Shown in pieces: positions 1 to 13,000 of a stretch of DNA of 64,000 nt (position 1 is the first letter of the stretch; every line of letters begins with the position of its first letter). The translations under genes and the position numbers were made by a program. The notes beneath the pieces were generated by a model that saw only the letters and a list, made by a program, of their open reading frames with translations, made no database searches and was not told the origin of the DNA. Source of the stretch: Camarhynchus parvulus (Eukaryota > Chordata > Aves > Passeriformes > Thraupidae). The stretch spans positions 14,098,501 through 14,162,500 of the forward strand of contig NC_044578.1 in NCBI RefSeq assembly GCF_901933205.1, read 5' to 3'.

Positions 1-3000
1 TCCTTCTCTGTGTATTTCAAACACTACAACTTGTGACATGCATGTGTTTCAACTTGTAAAACTGTGGGGGTACTTAGCATTTACTTGAAGACCAATGTGA
101 TTCTTTTCTACCAAAATAATACCAAAGGGAGCTATGGAGCTGCTTAAAGCTTTTACACTTGTCTAGTAATCCACAGATGTCACACAGATGGCTTTTATCT
201 GGACAGACAAAGAGAAACAGAACTCTAGGTAAATTTAGGGTGCACTCTAGACATGACACTGAAAGTTTACAAATACATCCCTGATAATGCCATGACATAT
301 ACTTGCTTTAATTTGTGTAATTGCCATAGAAGTCCCTGCATTTCCTCCCTAGAGTTCTGACATTTATTGTCTCTCTACACAACTCCTAATAACAGTTTAT
401 CATTAGCACTAATATATGTATTATATCCAGTGATAATGGTACAGTAAAAAGAATACCTTTCTCTAAAAATCTACTCATTCTAGTGACCTTTATTTAAAAA
501 TGTAATTTTAATGATGGCTCTTGTAATTAAATCTGAGCCCAGATTTTTCTTCCCACACGTTCAAAATTGTGGCAATTTAATCATTAATCTATTAGCTTCA
601 AAATGAGGGTGAAGAAATCCCTCAACTTATCCACATTCCATGGAAACTTAGAGCAATATCAGATTTTCAGGTGAATTTCCCAGTAGCATAAACAATCAAG
701 TCCAGTTACCCAGCCTCTGGGTATGAAGTCTCCGTTCACCCTGAATGCATCATACTCAAAAATCCCAACTACATTCCTCTCCTCCATTTTACTTAAAAAA
801 ACAAACAGGAAAGCAAATTAAAATTACCAAAGGCTTTAAGAAAAGAAATATTCAATCTTCTCAACACATATAATTACACAAGAATATACTCTTACATCTG
901 ATAAAATTCAGTGTTCAATGACTGATCTGTCGTGGTCTTTGCCTCAAACACTCAAGTTACAAGGAATATAATCTGATGCACTACCTCAAGATTCAACTCC
1001 ACACGCTACATACAGAGACGACTGAAATTCTGTTACTTCAATCAGTGAAAAAATTGAAACACATGGAAACATTTTATCTAGCTCCCAAATTCCTACCCCA
1101 TTTTGAACTGACACGATGGATTTCACATTAGCATTTTCCTATCACTAAACAATAACTCTATTGTTAATCTTCAAAATTGCATTTCTCCCTTTGCATTCAC
1201 AAACCATTTACTATATGTAGCCAGAGCAGAACATTCTGTTTCCAAATCTCCCTATGTCACAGACAAGAGAACCTCAGAAACCATCTTCTGCATGTCCTCC
1301 TCTTCTTCCTGAGGTCAGCTTGAGCCAAACTTTACAGCTGGCTGTCTCTGCAAGCAGGCAACTTTTAAAAAGAAAAGCAAACTGCTGTCTTATTAGTTCC
1401 TAAAGTTGGTGAGATATTTACTGGGGAGAGCCAGAACTAGCATTACAGATATCACAAATTAGGAAACTTACTTGTTTTAGCAGCATGAAACCTGAAAGCT
1501 AAATCAGGCATGGAATGCAGGAAGATAAGTACATAATTTCTCTAGAGATTACCAGGGAACTCAAGGAATACCTCCCCTGTAAAACCTAGGTTTCTGTTAA
1601 TCAAAACATGTCACAGAAAAGACTTGACAAACAAATGGGACTGGTAAAGTGTCAGCAGACCTTCTGTGGAAGGAAGGAACATTAACCAGTCTGCCACAGT
1701 GCTCTGGAAGAAGGAATCATCCAACACACCTGGGCAAGACAGCATAATTGGATTTGCAAAAAGCTTTTCACAATGTTCCCTCCAAAAGCTCTTAAATTAA
1801 GATGTTAAGGAATTTATTAATGACCAATTATAAATGGAAAAGGGCAAAGTGTAGGAACAAGTTACAGATGGCTGAGCAAAGTGTATGAAAGTGACAAAGG
1901 GAGAAAAATTAGAGTCCCAAAGGGGTCTGTGCAGGCATCTCTCCATAACACACAATATACTCATGTACTATACAGAGCTATTCACAAAAATAAACACAGG
2001 TTGAATGACAAACTGCAGAAGGTTGTCCTCAAACTGAACAAATGGATAATAAAAATCAGCAGCTGAAATTCCTTGTTCATAAACACAATGAAAAAGACAA
2101 CTCTGCCATGCACTTAAACTAACAGGCTCTAGTTAGGCATTATCATGCAGGAAGAGATGCCAGTCCCTATGATTAGTCCCTGGAAATAACAGCTCCCAGG
2201 CAGTTAGCAGAGCCCTGGGGCAGAGGACAGAAGAGAACACCATAATGTCTCCCGATGAATACTAAGCTTCTGCACCTTAAATATCTCACAGAGATACAAC
2301 CTGTCCTGTAAAAAAACACAGAATATACCTAAATATGGTGCAAGAAAGATCAAGCAATGCTTTCATACACGAAACTAATAAGCTGTGACTTTTCAATGAG
2401 AAGAGGAAAGAACTGGAGAAACAGGACCAACATACAGAAAACAAATATTCTTTGCTTCTTTTAACACAGCAGTTATAAAGAATGCAATGAAACATTCAGT
2501 GCAAAAGCTGGGAAATACGGGCATTTTTTCCACATAAAACACAAACCATGAGTTGCTGTGAATACTCAGTACATAAACTGCCTCCAATGTTTTGAAAAGC
2601 CTCCATCAGCATCTATTACATTTTAAAAGACAGATGCAGCCTTCAACTCCAGACTGCAGCATCTTGGGAGGATACACAGATAAAAGCATTGCTGTACAAC
2701 CCAACTGTACTTAACATCTTTTCCTTAGCATCTGCTGCCAGCTTCAGAAGCGAGATATTGAGCCCCATGAGCCTGCTGTTACCCTCTCCTGTGATCTTTC
2801 CAGTCCAAATTATAACTGATATTAGTATCACAGCTTTCTCCCCCCGCCTCCCCCCCAACCCCCCCCAAAAAAAACACCAAACCACAGAAACAACATCTTC
2901 CTCCATAAACACTCATAATCTGAAATCCCCATTCATTGTATCAAATAATTTCCTCTAGGTCTCCTTTCCAAGTTCACTATTAAAATTTACCTAATACGTT

Positions 3001-3335
3001 CACATTACACTTCCAATACTTCGTATTTTAAGCCATTGCCCTGAAATTCCTATCATACCTTGGCAGCCTATGGAGCTCGGCTTAACTATTTCACTCACCA
3101 CCGCTAGCAGCAGAGCGTTCTACATAAGCTGGGGATGCAGGAACACTACAAACTAGTCTCGCATTACGATTTGATCTTCAAACTTAAAGTAGCTTGGCTA
3201 CGAAGTAATAAAATTAAAAAAAAAAATAAGCTCAAGTCACTTACAAAACCTGTACTCCTACATCACGTGAGCCGCCAGCTCAGCCCGAGCAGTCACAAAT
3301 TCCCTGACTCAGTAGAAAGCTTTACGGCTCTCACC
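1..3335. other. No recognised exon; probable first intron of the gene starting in the first CpG island
   Basis: This stretch is AT-rich and carries only short open frames with no recognisable protein. I looked on the minus strand for the N-terminal coding exons of SSX2IP, the expected neighbour by synteny, and did not recognise any. A minus-strand splice donor at 3335 would make this sequence the first intron of a transcript starting in the adjacent CpG island. The only distinctive element is a C-run cluster at 2840-2866. The intron assignment is an inference from the donor and gene order. Confidence 0.4.
2840..2866 (-). repeat. Clustered C-runs (G-runs on the minus strand)
   Basis: Runs of six, seven and eight C residues lie within 27 bases and are followed by a run of eight A residues. 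On the minus strand this gives enough G-tracts of three or more for a G-quadruplex. It lies outside the CpG island and about 500 bases from the nearest candidate exon, so no role is assigned. Low-complexity drift is the simplest explanation. Confidence 0.7.
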
Positions 3336-3960
3336 TCCGAGCATCTGCCGCTGTAGCCTCACAGAGATAGCAAACGCTGGGCCTTACAGCACAGCGCCGG
3401 CAGCCCCAGCCCCGCCGCGGCTCTCCCGCGTCCCCGGGATCAGCCGGAGCCTGAGAGAACGAAGCACATGCCAGGACCCACAACCCGCCCGGGCCAGCGG
3501 CTCCTGCGCCCCCGCACGGGGCCCTGCCCGGCCCGGGGCGAGCCCAGCCCACGGGAGCGCCGCAAGCCCCGGGCTCGGCAGCGGAGCCTGGCAAAGCAGC
3601 GCCGCTACCTCCGCCCCGGCCGCCTCCCCCCGCGCCCCGCCGGCGGCCGCCGTTACCCGCCGCGCCCAACGCCCCGCCCGCGCACCCCCCACCTGCTGCG
3701 GCCGCAGGAGCCGGAGGGAAGCGGCTCCCGAGCGAACCCCGCGGCCGGCGCGGCCCCGGCCGGGCCCCGCGGGGTTAAACCCGCGCCGCGCCCCGCCCCG
3801 CCCCGCCGCCATTGGCCGGGCGGTTGCCGGGAGACCTTCAACGGCACCTGCCGCCCCCCGCGGGCCCAGCAGCGCCTCCGCCACCTGCCGCGGCCCCGCC
3901 CGCAGCCAGGCCCGGCTCCTCGAGCCATCGCTCTCTGCCCCTGTCAAAGGCATTCTCTCG
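3335..3960 (-). promoter_or_regulatory. SSX2IP: CpG island promoter, probably for SSX2IP
   Basis: Base composition switches abruptly to dense CpG between about 3380 and 3950. Tandem GC boxes (CCCCGCCCC type, Sp1-like) at about 3790-3810 are followed directly by CCATTGGC, an NF-Y CCAAT box when read on the minus strand. On the minus strand, CTCGGAG|GTGAGA at 3335 is a near-consensus splice donor, and weaker donor-like sites lie at about 3605 and 3655. This suits a noncoding or 5'UTR first exon transcribed leftward. In known vertebrate gene order SSX2IP lies beside LPAR3 on the same strand, so this island is most likely its promoter. No SSX2IP coding sequence was recognised, so the name rests on synteny. 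A divergent or long-noncoding promoter is the alternative. Open frames across the island arise from its GC richness. Confidence 0.55.
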
Positions 3961-4059
3961 CTTTGAAAAGCTCTCTTCAGGAACGGGAAGGTGTGGTGAG
4001 GTTTGCCCTGAGCCATCTCCAGGCTCAACAAGCTCAACTCTCAGCCTGAGGTGCTGAGC

Positions 4060-7000
4060 TGCTCCAGCTCTGAGCATCTTCGTGCTCTTGTCCGGACCCG
4101 CTCTCCCAGGGCAGCACCGTTCTTGTGCTGAGGACGCCGGGGCTGGGTGCAGTGCTCCGGGCGGGCTCTCACGGGAGCACAGAGGGAGAATCCCCTCCCT
4201 GACCTGTTGGCCATGGCTCTTTGGGTACAGCCCAAGACGGGATTGGCTTTCTGGGTTGATTCATGCCCAGCTTTTCCTCCACAAGAACCCCAAAGTCCTT
4301 CTCCAAAGCTCCTCTCAATGGGTTCTTCTCCCAGTCCCATGTCACAAAATGCCTCCCTGGGAAGACCTGACAGCTTTCCCTGTGGTTGGGAGTGATGCTG
4401 AAGGAGCGCCAGGGTACCCAGCCTGGCACAAGCTTTATTCCCCAGAGAACATCAGTTAAACTTTCCAATGTCTCACCATTAAACATGTGACATGTTGCCT
4501 TTCAAAATATGAAGTTTTCATCCTAATGTATTTCCAAGTTAATAAACAACAATTTTCGTTATTATCAACCTTAACCTGTTGTGGTATTTTTTTAATTAGG
4601 ATGAGGTCACCAGAACAGGTCCAATATTCTCTTTACATTTAGCTTTGAGGAGAGCACTTTGTTGGAGGATTCAGTGCAAGTAATCATAAGCATTAAACAA
4701 AGTGATCTCAAGGAAATTAGATTCATCAGAAAAACCGGAACCATAAAAGGGAAATTTTGAGCCATGGGGTGTTCACAAACAACCACCAAAGACGTTCAAA
4801 AGACCTCATATTCAAATAAGTTAATGGAATGAATTAGCATCTACATATGTATTCAGGAAATGTAATGAATATGTAGTAGAAATGTGATGAATATGCATTA
4901 GTTCCACGGATATAACCTGGCCTGTTAGGTTACTCTTCATGAATGCTTTGAGGAGAAATCCCCATGCATCAAGCACTGCTAATAAACTAATGCCAGCTTT
5001 CTAACCTAATAAATTTATTGGGAGATTTTATTTCCTGGTTTTTGGTGACAGGAAGAGATTGATGATTATTTTTGCTATTTTTTCTTCAAAAGCTAGGGTA
5101 TTATAGACCAGATCAAGAAACTAAAAAAAAAGAGGGGGAAAAAAATTACAGAAAAGAGACTGGAAAGACACCACCACAAAGAAATAGCTGTGATTAGGAT
5201 ATAAAATATTTATTTTTAATAGATTGTAGTTACATACATTTTCTTAAATTCAGTTGTCCACCCAAGTTGGCAAATTTTGCTTATTTTCTGAGTATTTTCA
5301 GTATAAGAAAGTGGTAACATAGGACACAAGTAGTACCATTAGCATTTTCACTGTTAGGGTCACCATGTAGACAGACAGAACAATGCTCTGTATGCAACAA
5401 GGGACGGAGCTGCAAAAGAAAATGGGCCTTGTAGGTTTTGCTGTGATAAACCTCCCTATGTCTCTCACACACTGCTTGCCCTGTTCCAGATTCTCTTTCA
5501 TTCAGCATTTCTTGTTTTCAAAAGTCAGCTTAAGAATGGAAAAATGCTGAGTAAGGTCAAAAACAGCCTTTCAAAAGTAAAAAAAATATTAACTTCCAGG
5601 GGCAAAGTATACTCCTGCCATACATATTGGAAATAAAGCTATTTCTCCCATTTATGAGCAGACCATAACTACCTCTCCAGGCAGGTGAAAAAGAATATGG
5701 GGCAAGTAAGCTCACTATTTCTTGCTGTGTCAGAAGGACACTCTATCAGCTTGCAGAAACACTGATTATTGTTTTGGCTTTTGACACCTTTGCAAAAGCA
5801 TTAAAAATTTTTCTAATAACTGAATTATTTTTTAGTGTTATTTGGATTGTAGGAAATCATTCCTCACAGTGCAGAAGAAAACTTCCATTTTATCACTCTG
5901 GTTAGTGCAGAAATTTTGGGTCTTTATTCTGCAGCTTTGCCACAGGTGCACTCCGAGGAGGAAGCAGACTTACACAGAATATGTTAGTGGTAATGGCAAA
6001 TGGGACAACAGACCTTGTTCACAGGAAGGATTAAGCTCCTGGAGCTTTAAAACATAATACAGGCATGGGTGGTGCCGAATTCCCTTTGTCCATTTGATCT
6101 TAGCAGCTGTTCCTGAAGTTGATGCTATTCAAAGGAGAGCTCCCCAAGCACTCTGCTGTGCATCATGGATCAGGTTTGGTTTATGTTTTTTTAAAAGGCT
6201 GGCCAGGAAAGGAAAAGTCTTTGTGAGATGCATTCAGGCAAAAGAATGAGAAAATTTTACCTTATGAAAAGCTGTAGTCCAACACAATCCTTCGCGGATA
6301 ATGCACCAATTTGGTATAACATAGCCTTTGTAAACTGGGGTGAGAAGTAAAACACAACTTTCTAAAGTGATTCTTAACAGAGTGACATGACAAGGATTTT
6401 GGTACAGAGAAAGGCTGGTATCTTTAGAAGCTTGGGGTCCTAAGGGATACAGTAAAGGATACATCAACTATTTCCTGTATTCTCTTGAGTAATATCATAA
6501 ATATCCTGTAGTGGACGTCAGGTCTGTGACAACAACCCAAATTTTAAGAGTAACTCCTTAAACAGTTTTTTCCTTCTTTACATGTTCTTGTTTGTGTCTA
6601 ATCAACTGAATTATCTGGAGTCTCTTTTTATTTTGCTTTACAATTCAGTTTTAAAATAATCAAACAACTTGTGTTATTTCATAGCTGTTCCACTCTGTCA
6701 TATAGACTCTTATCCTGAAAATTGATTGTAGTTCAATTTCTTTTATAAACATACTTTATAGAATAAATTATTAGAGAAACCTTGAAGATGTATTTATAAT
6801 TGCTTCTTTGTAGCTATTTGCTAAAAATTGGGATGAAGAATTATAAAGAGAAAAAAATTAAAGGAAACTGCTTTATGACGTGAAATGTACAAAATACCTC
6901 TCAAAACTTAAATTCAAGCTGGATTAAACCGTAACATGAACAGTTAGACAACAGGCTTCTACAATTCAGAAAAAGAGGGGCTGATCCACAGTTTGTTTGC

Positions 7001-10000
7001 ATTTCAATTCCAACTCATCTTCTTAAGTACATTCAGAACTGCTGTTTGCTGGAGTGGTTTCTATAGCAGTGTCCTGCCTGATTACCAATCAGCAGGGCTG
7101 ACGAAGCCTGGGCGAGCAGAAGCTCATTAAAATGTCTGATCCGGTTATGCAATAGACCAGTGGCAGCCTGTGACTCCTTTATTGTCCCTTGGTGTAAGAA
7201 CTGCATCTCAACAAAGCCCAGCTCCCAGGGCTTTCGTGTCTCTTTGTGGAGATGTGTAAAAATAACCTCATAAGCCAGTCTGTGGGTTGTGCTCTGCGCT
7301 GGTAAGCGCTTTAAGGTCTGCTCTCAGTTCCAGCTCACACAGTAGAAGCTCCTGTCATGCAGTAATCTTAATAGATGTCTCTGGAGCCCATTGGTGGCTC
7401 CAAAGATGCAGAGACCTACAGCAGGTTACAGGACTTTACATTCTTAAGCCCACCTGTGTGATCCATTCCCTCCTCTCCCCCAGTGTTCCACATGGCTCAG
7501 TATTTAAAAGACATTCAACTTCTGGCTAAAAGTTTCCTCTGCTCCTGCTCTTGGGCAGTGAAATTTCAGACTAATCCCTGTTAGGTTAAAAAAAGCAGAG
7601 AGAAAGATGCCTATCTTTCCTCAGGAGTTTGACCAAGGACACCAACAGTCAAAAACATCCACAGATGAGATGGTGTTCTTACCTGTCAGAGTAACAAGTC
7701 TTCGTGCCAAGCCAAAGCCATGGAAAACAAACTAAGCCTCAGGAATCCAAGTGGGTGTGACACAAAAAGGATGCTGACTCCACAGAAAAGAAACCACAGC
7801 CAAAACCTTTGAATAAGACTGCCTTAGGGTGAGTGACAAGATGCCAACTAAAACATGGACTGCCACTATTTCACTGCTCCTCCCCAAAATTGTCTACATG
7901 GTTATGCTTTTGCACAGGCTCTGGTTTTTATTGCACTCTCATCTGAGTCAGTTCAGCTCATTAATTCCATTTATTTTAATTTTTTGTTGGGCTAGAGTTC
8001 CAACAGCTTAGCGAGTGAATTGGCTCACAGGGTGTTCCAAATGTGCTAGAGCAAGTACAAAACAATCTAGGACAGAAGAAAGAGAAAAGAAAGAACAGGG
8101 AGAGGAATGGGACTCCACAGTTTTAGTGTCAATGAGGCATGAGATGCTAATCCCTTTTGGGGAAGCACAACCACACCTTTCTCTCTCTGCAACCTTATTT
8201 CTGATTAAAGATGGGAGCAGATATTTCCCTCATTTAATGATCTCCACAGATGATAAGGGTACCATAGGCACTCAATTTTTTCTTCCATTTTGGGAGGCAG
8301 GCACCAAGTAAGCTTTCACTGAATTTATGCCAAAGACCTTTGGAGGAAGATAAAGCGTCAACTGGCTACAATGCCTGCAGGAACTCAGGTTCCCTTCTGA
8401 AATTGTCCAGACAGTAATTCAAGGGACCTCTTCCATGAAGTAAGGAGCAGCGCAGACAAATGCCATTTAGTTTAACTGTTTTGAAGAGTTTCAGTGATGC
8501 AGATATTTCATGACAAATTTTGATGTTAGTAGCTATAGCAACTCATGCCATGAAACAGCTGGTCTCCTTCCTACCCTATCCTGTACTACACATACATCAT
8601 CTTTGGAGAATATGTGCAATATTTTGCATGTCTGCTTCAATCTCTATCAGAAAAAGATTCACAAAAAATTTGTTCAGCATCTCACACTTGTGAAATATCA
8701 CTGTAGGCAGGGCCAAATGTCACTGAATCTTGTGCATCTAACTGCTCTCCTTCATTAGACCAGCTGCTGAAATAGTTGTGCAAATGCCATTACTAAACAC
8801 TAAGGTGCTGAAAAGTGTTTGAAATAGTTGTAGTGTATTTATAAAGGAAGAAGAACCAAAGGTAGCTCCAGGGAAAGGAAGAGAAACTCCCACAGCTTGT
8901 GAAAAGCAGTAAAATAACATTTCAGGGGAAAGCAATAAATGAAGCGTGTTTGGTGCCTTCAGAAACAATATGTGGTTCATCTGATCTCTCACCAGTCATA
9001 AAAGCAAGACTTTTTTTACTGTCAGCAAATAAACAAATCTATGTCATAAATCAGCATCCCAAAATAAACACACAACCCCAAACTCTGAAGAGTTATCAGA
9101 GAAAAGGGAGCAGGAGTCGTGTCAATTTTAAACATGTGGCAAATTAAGCACCAAAGTATTAAGTGTATCTTTAGGGAAACCCATTCCATAACCAAGGGCT
9201 GCAATTTGTTTTCTTAGTTCCCATTTCAGATCATTAGAACATTAAATTTCAATAAAAATGTGCTCCTGACACACTCAGCTGAGTTTACCATTCATTTTTC
9301 AGTCCAATGAAACAGCACAGGCCTCAGAGCTACCAGGACACTGCACGTAAATACAAATCTTACGCTTCCTTGAGAAAATTTACTTTAGCATAATTTGTTG
9401 ACTGTAAAAAGAAAAATGAAAAGCTTTCACACAATGCTACAATCAACCATATAGTGAAATATTTAGGAAAATAAAATTTCTAGAATCATATTTCACCACA
9501 GCACTGTCCTTTCAGTCTGATGCCCACAAAGCAACACAAACTGTTAGAAAAGCAGCATAAAGTAATCATTTCAATCCTGTCTCTCTTTAGCTGATCTCTG
9601 ATTAGCTTGCAGAGCCATTAAACTGCAGTTGTCCATACAGAACACAGCTGATACTCCAGTTTTTAAGCATTCTCAGCTGTAACTAGTTCTGAACTATGCC
9701 TCTCTGAAGAGAGGTGCTTCACGTCACTCTACTGGAGTGTCTGACCTAGGGTGAGTTAAAGGCACTTAAATCAAAATCCTTTCTTTTTTCTTTCAGGATG
9801 AGCTCAGCAAGAATTTAGGAAACAATTGTGTATGTGATTCTCTATCACTCTTCAGTCTGGCAAGTGCTGATGCTCAGATGCCCATGTACAACTTCATGTG
9901 CACAAGTGCCATCACCTGCACTAGGAAAAAAAAGGAAATTTCAAGACTGATTACCAGCTGAAAGACTCTTTAACTATTTGTAAAAGATGCAGTATTCAAG

Positions 10001-13000
10001 TTAATATCTTAAAATATAATCAAACACAGTTTAAAATAAATTTGAGGGATGACAGTCTGGGAGTGAGCAGCGTCTCTCAGATATCTTTGCCCAGATGTGC
10101 TGTCTCTGCTGAGACCTGGCCTGCCTCTAGCACACTGTCCCTGCAGCAGAAATGCAAAGGCCAAAAACTGAAGAAAATATTTTTAAATCTAAAGGTTTAA
10201 AGATAATAAGAAAGTCTTGGTAATATAAGTTGTTTTCTTCTTAGTTCTTGATCTGAAGCCTGCTCAAAGAAACTTCTCATTCACCAGCACATACAGTCCA
10301 GACACAATAAATACAGCTGGTACAATAACTCTGCCCAGAACTGGTGAGACAGTGATGAGTAACTTGTTCTTACCAACCTGCAAGATAATATTTAAAGAAA
10401 AGTTTTCTGTTATTTGAAGAAATAAAGTGAACTGCTTAAAAGTAAACAGATTGAGGCCAACAAATGGATGTTTAAAAATGTCCTTGAGTGAAATAATTTT
10501 TGCAAAATTGTTATCAGGAATTGCATTCCGGGAAACGCCTGAATATTCCACTCCATAAGCTTAGGTTATTTCTTTGAGTATCTGCAGAAACAACATCTAA
10601 TCTTGTATGCTGTGGGAGTGGTAACAAGGCTTTTAGGCACTTCTGCAGTCATTGTCCAGGCTGTGATGTGCTCTAGAACACTTAGATGGTGATGATGATG
10701 ATTATTACTATATCAGATTCCTTTTGACTGAAATCTGGTGCTCTGCATTGTAAAATTGGGTTTACAAAAATTTAAACAGTGCCCTTTTGAAATGAAACCA
10801 AATAAATATTTTTAAACATCTGCATTGGAGCTTAAAAGGAATCCACAATGAATAAAAAGGGCATTTTTTCGAATAAAACTGATCACAAAGCATGATGGGG
10901 AAGGTTTGTTGTCATATTGAAATCATCTTTTGCTGAAAACTGCAAAAGAAAAAAATCAGGGTGATTTGTTTTAGGTTCAGTCATAAATTATGCTGTTATT
11001 TCTGGCTCCATATCCACATAGCTGGCAGTTATCTTTCCCTGGTGACTCAAGTACACTTGCTGGATTTTGAAAGGCAAATGAAAAATGAGGTTAGGGAGTC
11101 CACAGCTAGCATAAAGCAATCTGGATTTTAATTTCAAACATCCAGTATTTTGTGTTCGTGTGTGTGAAATTGCCAGAAGAAGGAATGTGTATGGGTTTCA
11201 CAAGGGAAAAACACTCATATATTCCCTCTTATACTATCTGGAGGAAAGGGAAAAACTTCTTTTTAGTTGTACAGTGAGGTGCCAGCATATAACATAATTC
11301 CCTGATTTAGTGCAAAGTTTTAGAGCAGAGGATTTAAGACATTACTACCTGCAGTTGTTTTCTTCACCTCTTGCTGGAGGTGACTGCCTCTGGAATATCA
11401 AGTAGAGCAGTTAAGAGGACAATGTCTATTCCTTCCTGACAGAGTTATCTCCTGGAAATGAGAAAAATCTACACCATGGCTCCATGGCACAGACAGTGAG
11501 GGATTAATGGCTGATGTGTGGAGAACTTGCACGGGAAAATGACTGAGGAAGAGCTGAGAGCAGAGGGGCTCATAAGCAGCATTGCTGCTCACACTTTCCG
11601 TTACTAGAGCAGGGCTCAATGCCGGCTCCAAATGTGAATTTAATCATGGAAAACATCAGTCTGAGATAGTGCACAGATCCAGTGTCATGGGATGCAAGTG
11701 TGGGGCAGTGCTATGCCCTGTGTTTATCTCAAGAGTGAAAGGAAAGCCCTTTCAGGGGAGAAGGCTACAGAGCAGTCATGGCACCACCTCAGCACTGCTC
11801 CTTGTCCTGAGAGCCACAGGGCTTCCCTGTGGGCTTCCAGAGATCTTGACAAGCTGCACACACAGATCTGAGGATGGTGAGAAATACAGCAATCCATGTC
11901 CTGGGATTCTGCAGACACGGAGAACTGGTCTGGCTTCAAATACATATATATACAGTTTAAAATGTTAAAAACAGTACAGATATTTTAAAAGCAAGATAAT
12001 CCAGACCCACTCATGTAGAGAAAATTTCACAATGTTGTAATATTGTTGTCTTCTATGCAATATGTAATATTGTTGTCTTCATTGCTGAGCTTACCACGGA
12101 CAGAGGCTCTGCCAGCTGGGGAGCACAGTACCATGACCATCTCCCCAGTTCAGGTCTCTGAATTTTTGGAGGCTAATGTTAGGTCATTAATCTCTTCCTC
12201 TTTTCCTCAATAATGCCTAAATATTCTGCATGATGAGAGTGTGGATTTAGAATTGCTTCTCTTTAGACAAAACATGGAGGTAGTCTGCCAGGGTCTTCAA
12301 AGGGAGAGACTGGTGCTGTGATTCCTGCAGGGAAAGAGCTCTGAGCCTGGAGAAAAATCAAATTTCTAAATACACTGAAAGGCATTAATAATTTCAAATC
12401 TAATTGCTTGTTTTCTACAAAAAATTGCAGATACCAGTGCTATTTGAACTCTTCTCTTTGGTATCGTAAGCCAGTCAGAATATACACACTGCACTTCATT
12501 TCAGTGGAACAATAGTGGCATCCAGTGGTCAATCAGCAAATTCAAAGCCTTGTTTCTGCAGGGTTTCACTGAGATACTGTGATCTGCTCATAGTCTGTCC
12601 TTGATTGCTTTTTTTTTTTTTATTGAGGTAGATAGTACTTTTCCTTGAAAATTGAGTGTATTTGCATTGATGTAGAAGGAATAAAATACATTTTCTAAAG
12701 TCCAATAGTTAAAATGTTAATTCTCAAAGGCCCTATTGCAGTTGGCAAGTAGCTGTAGGGAGGGCAGAGTTGGCCTTGATGCAAACACATTTGCTCTAAA
12801 GGCCCTGTTCTTGTGACAAATGAGGTCAAACAAACAGTAATACATCATTGCAGCTGTCTTCTGTGTTTGGTTCCTCTGGCTGTCTGGAGGAAGATCTGTG
12901 TGCAGCTTTATAAATCACCAGAAGTAATACTTGCTATAAATCCTTGGAAACTCATTTTGTCATGTCACTGAAGTCAGTCTCCTTAGTAGCAATTTCACTA

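Noticed and set aside
3384..4057. Open frames of up to 217 codons on both strands across the left CpG island
   Set aside because: Pro/Arg/Gly/Ala-rich translations in several frames at once are typical of CpG islands and show no domains.
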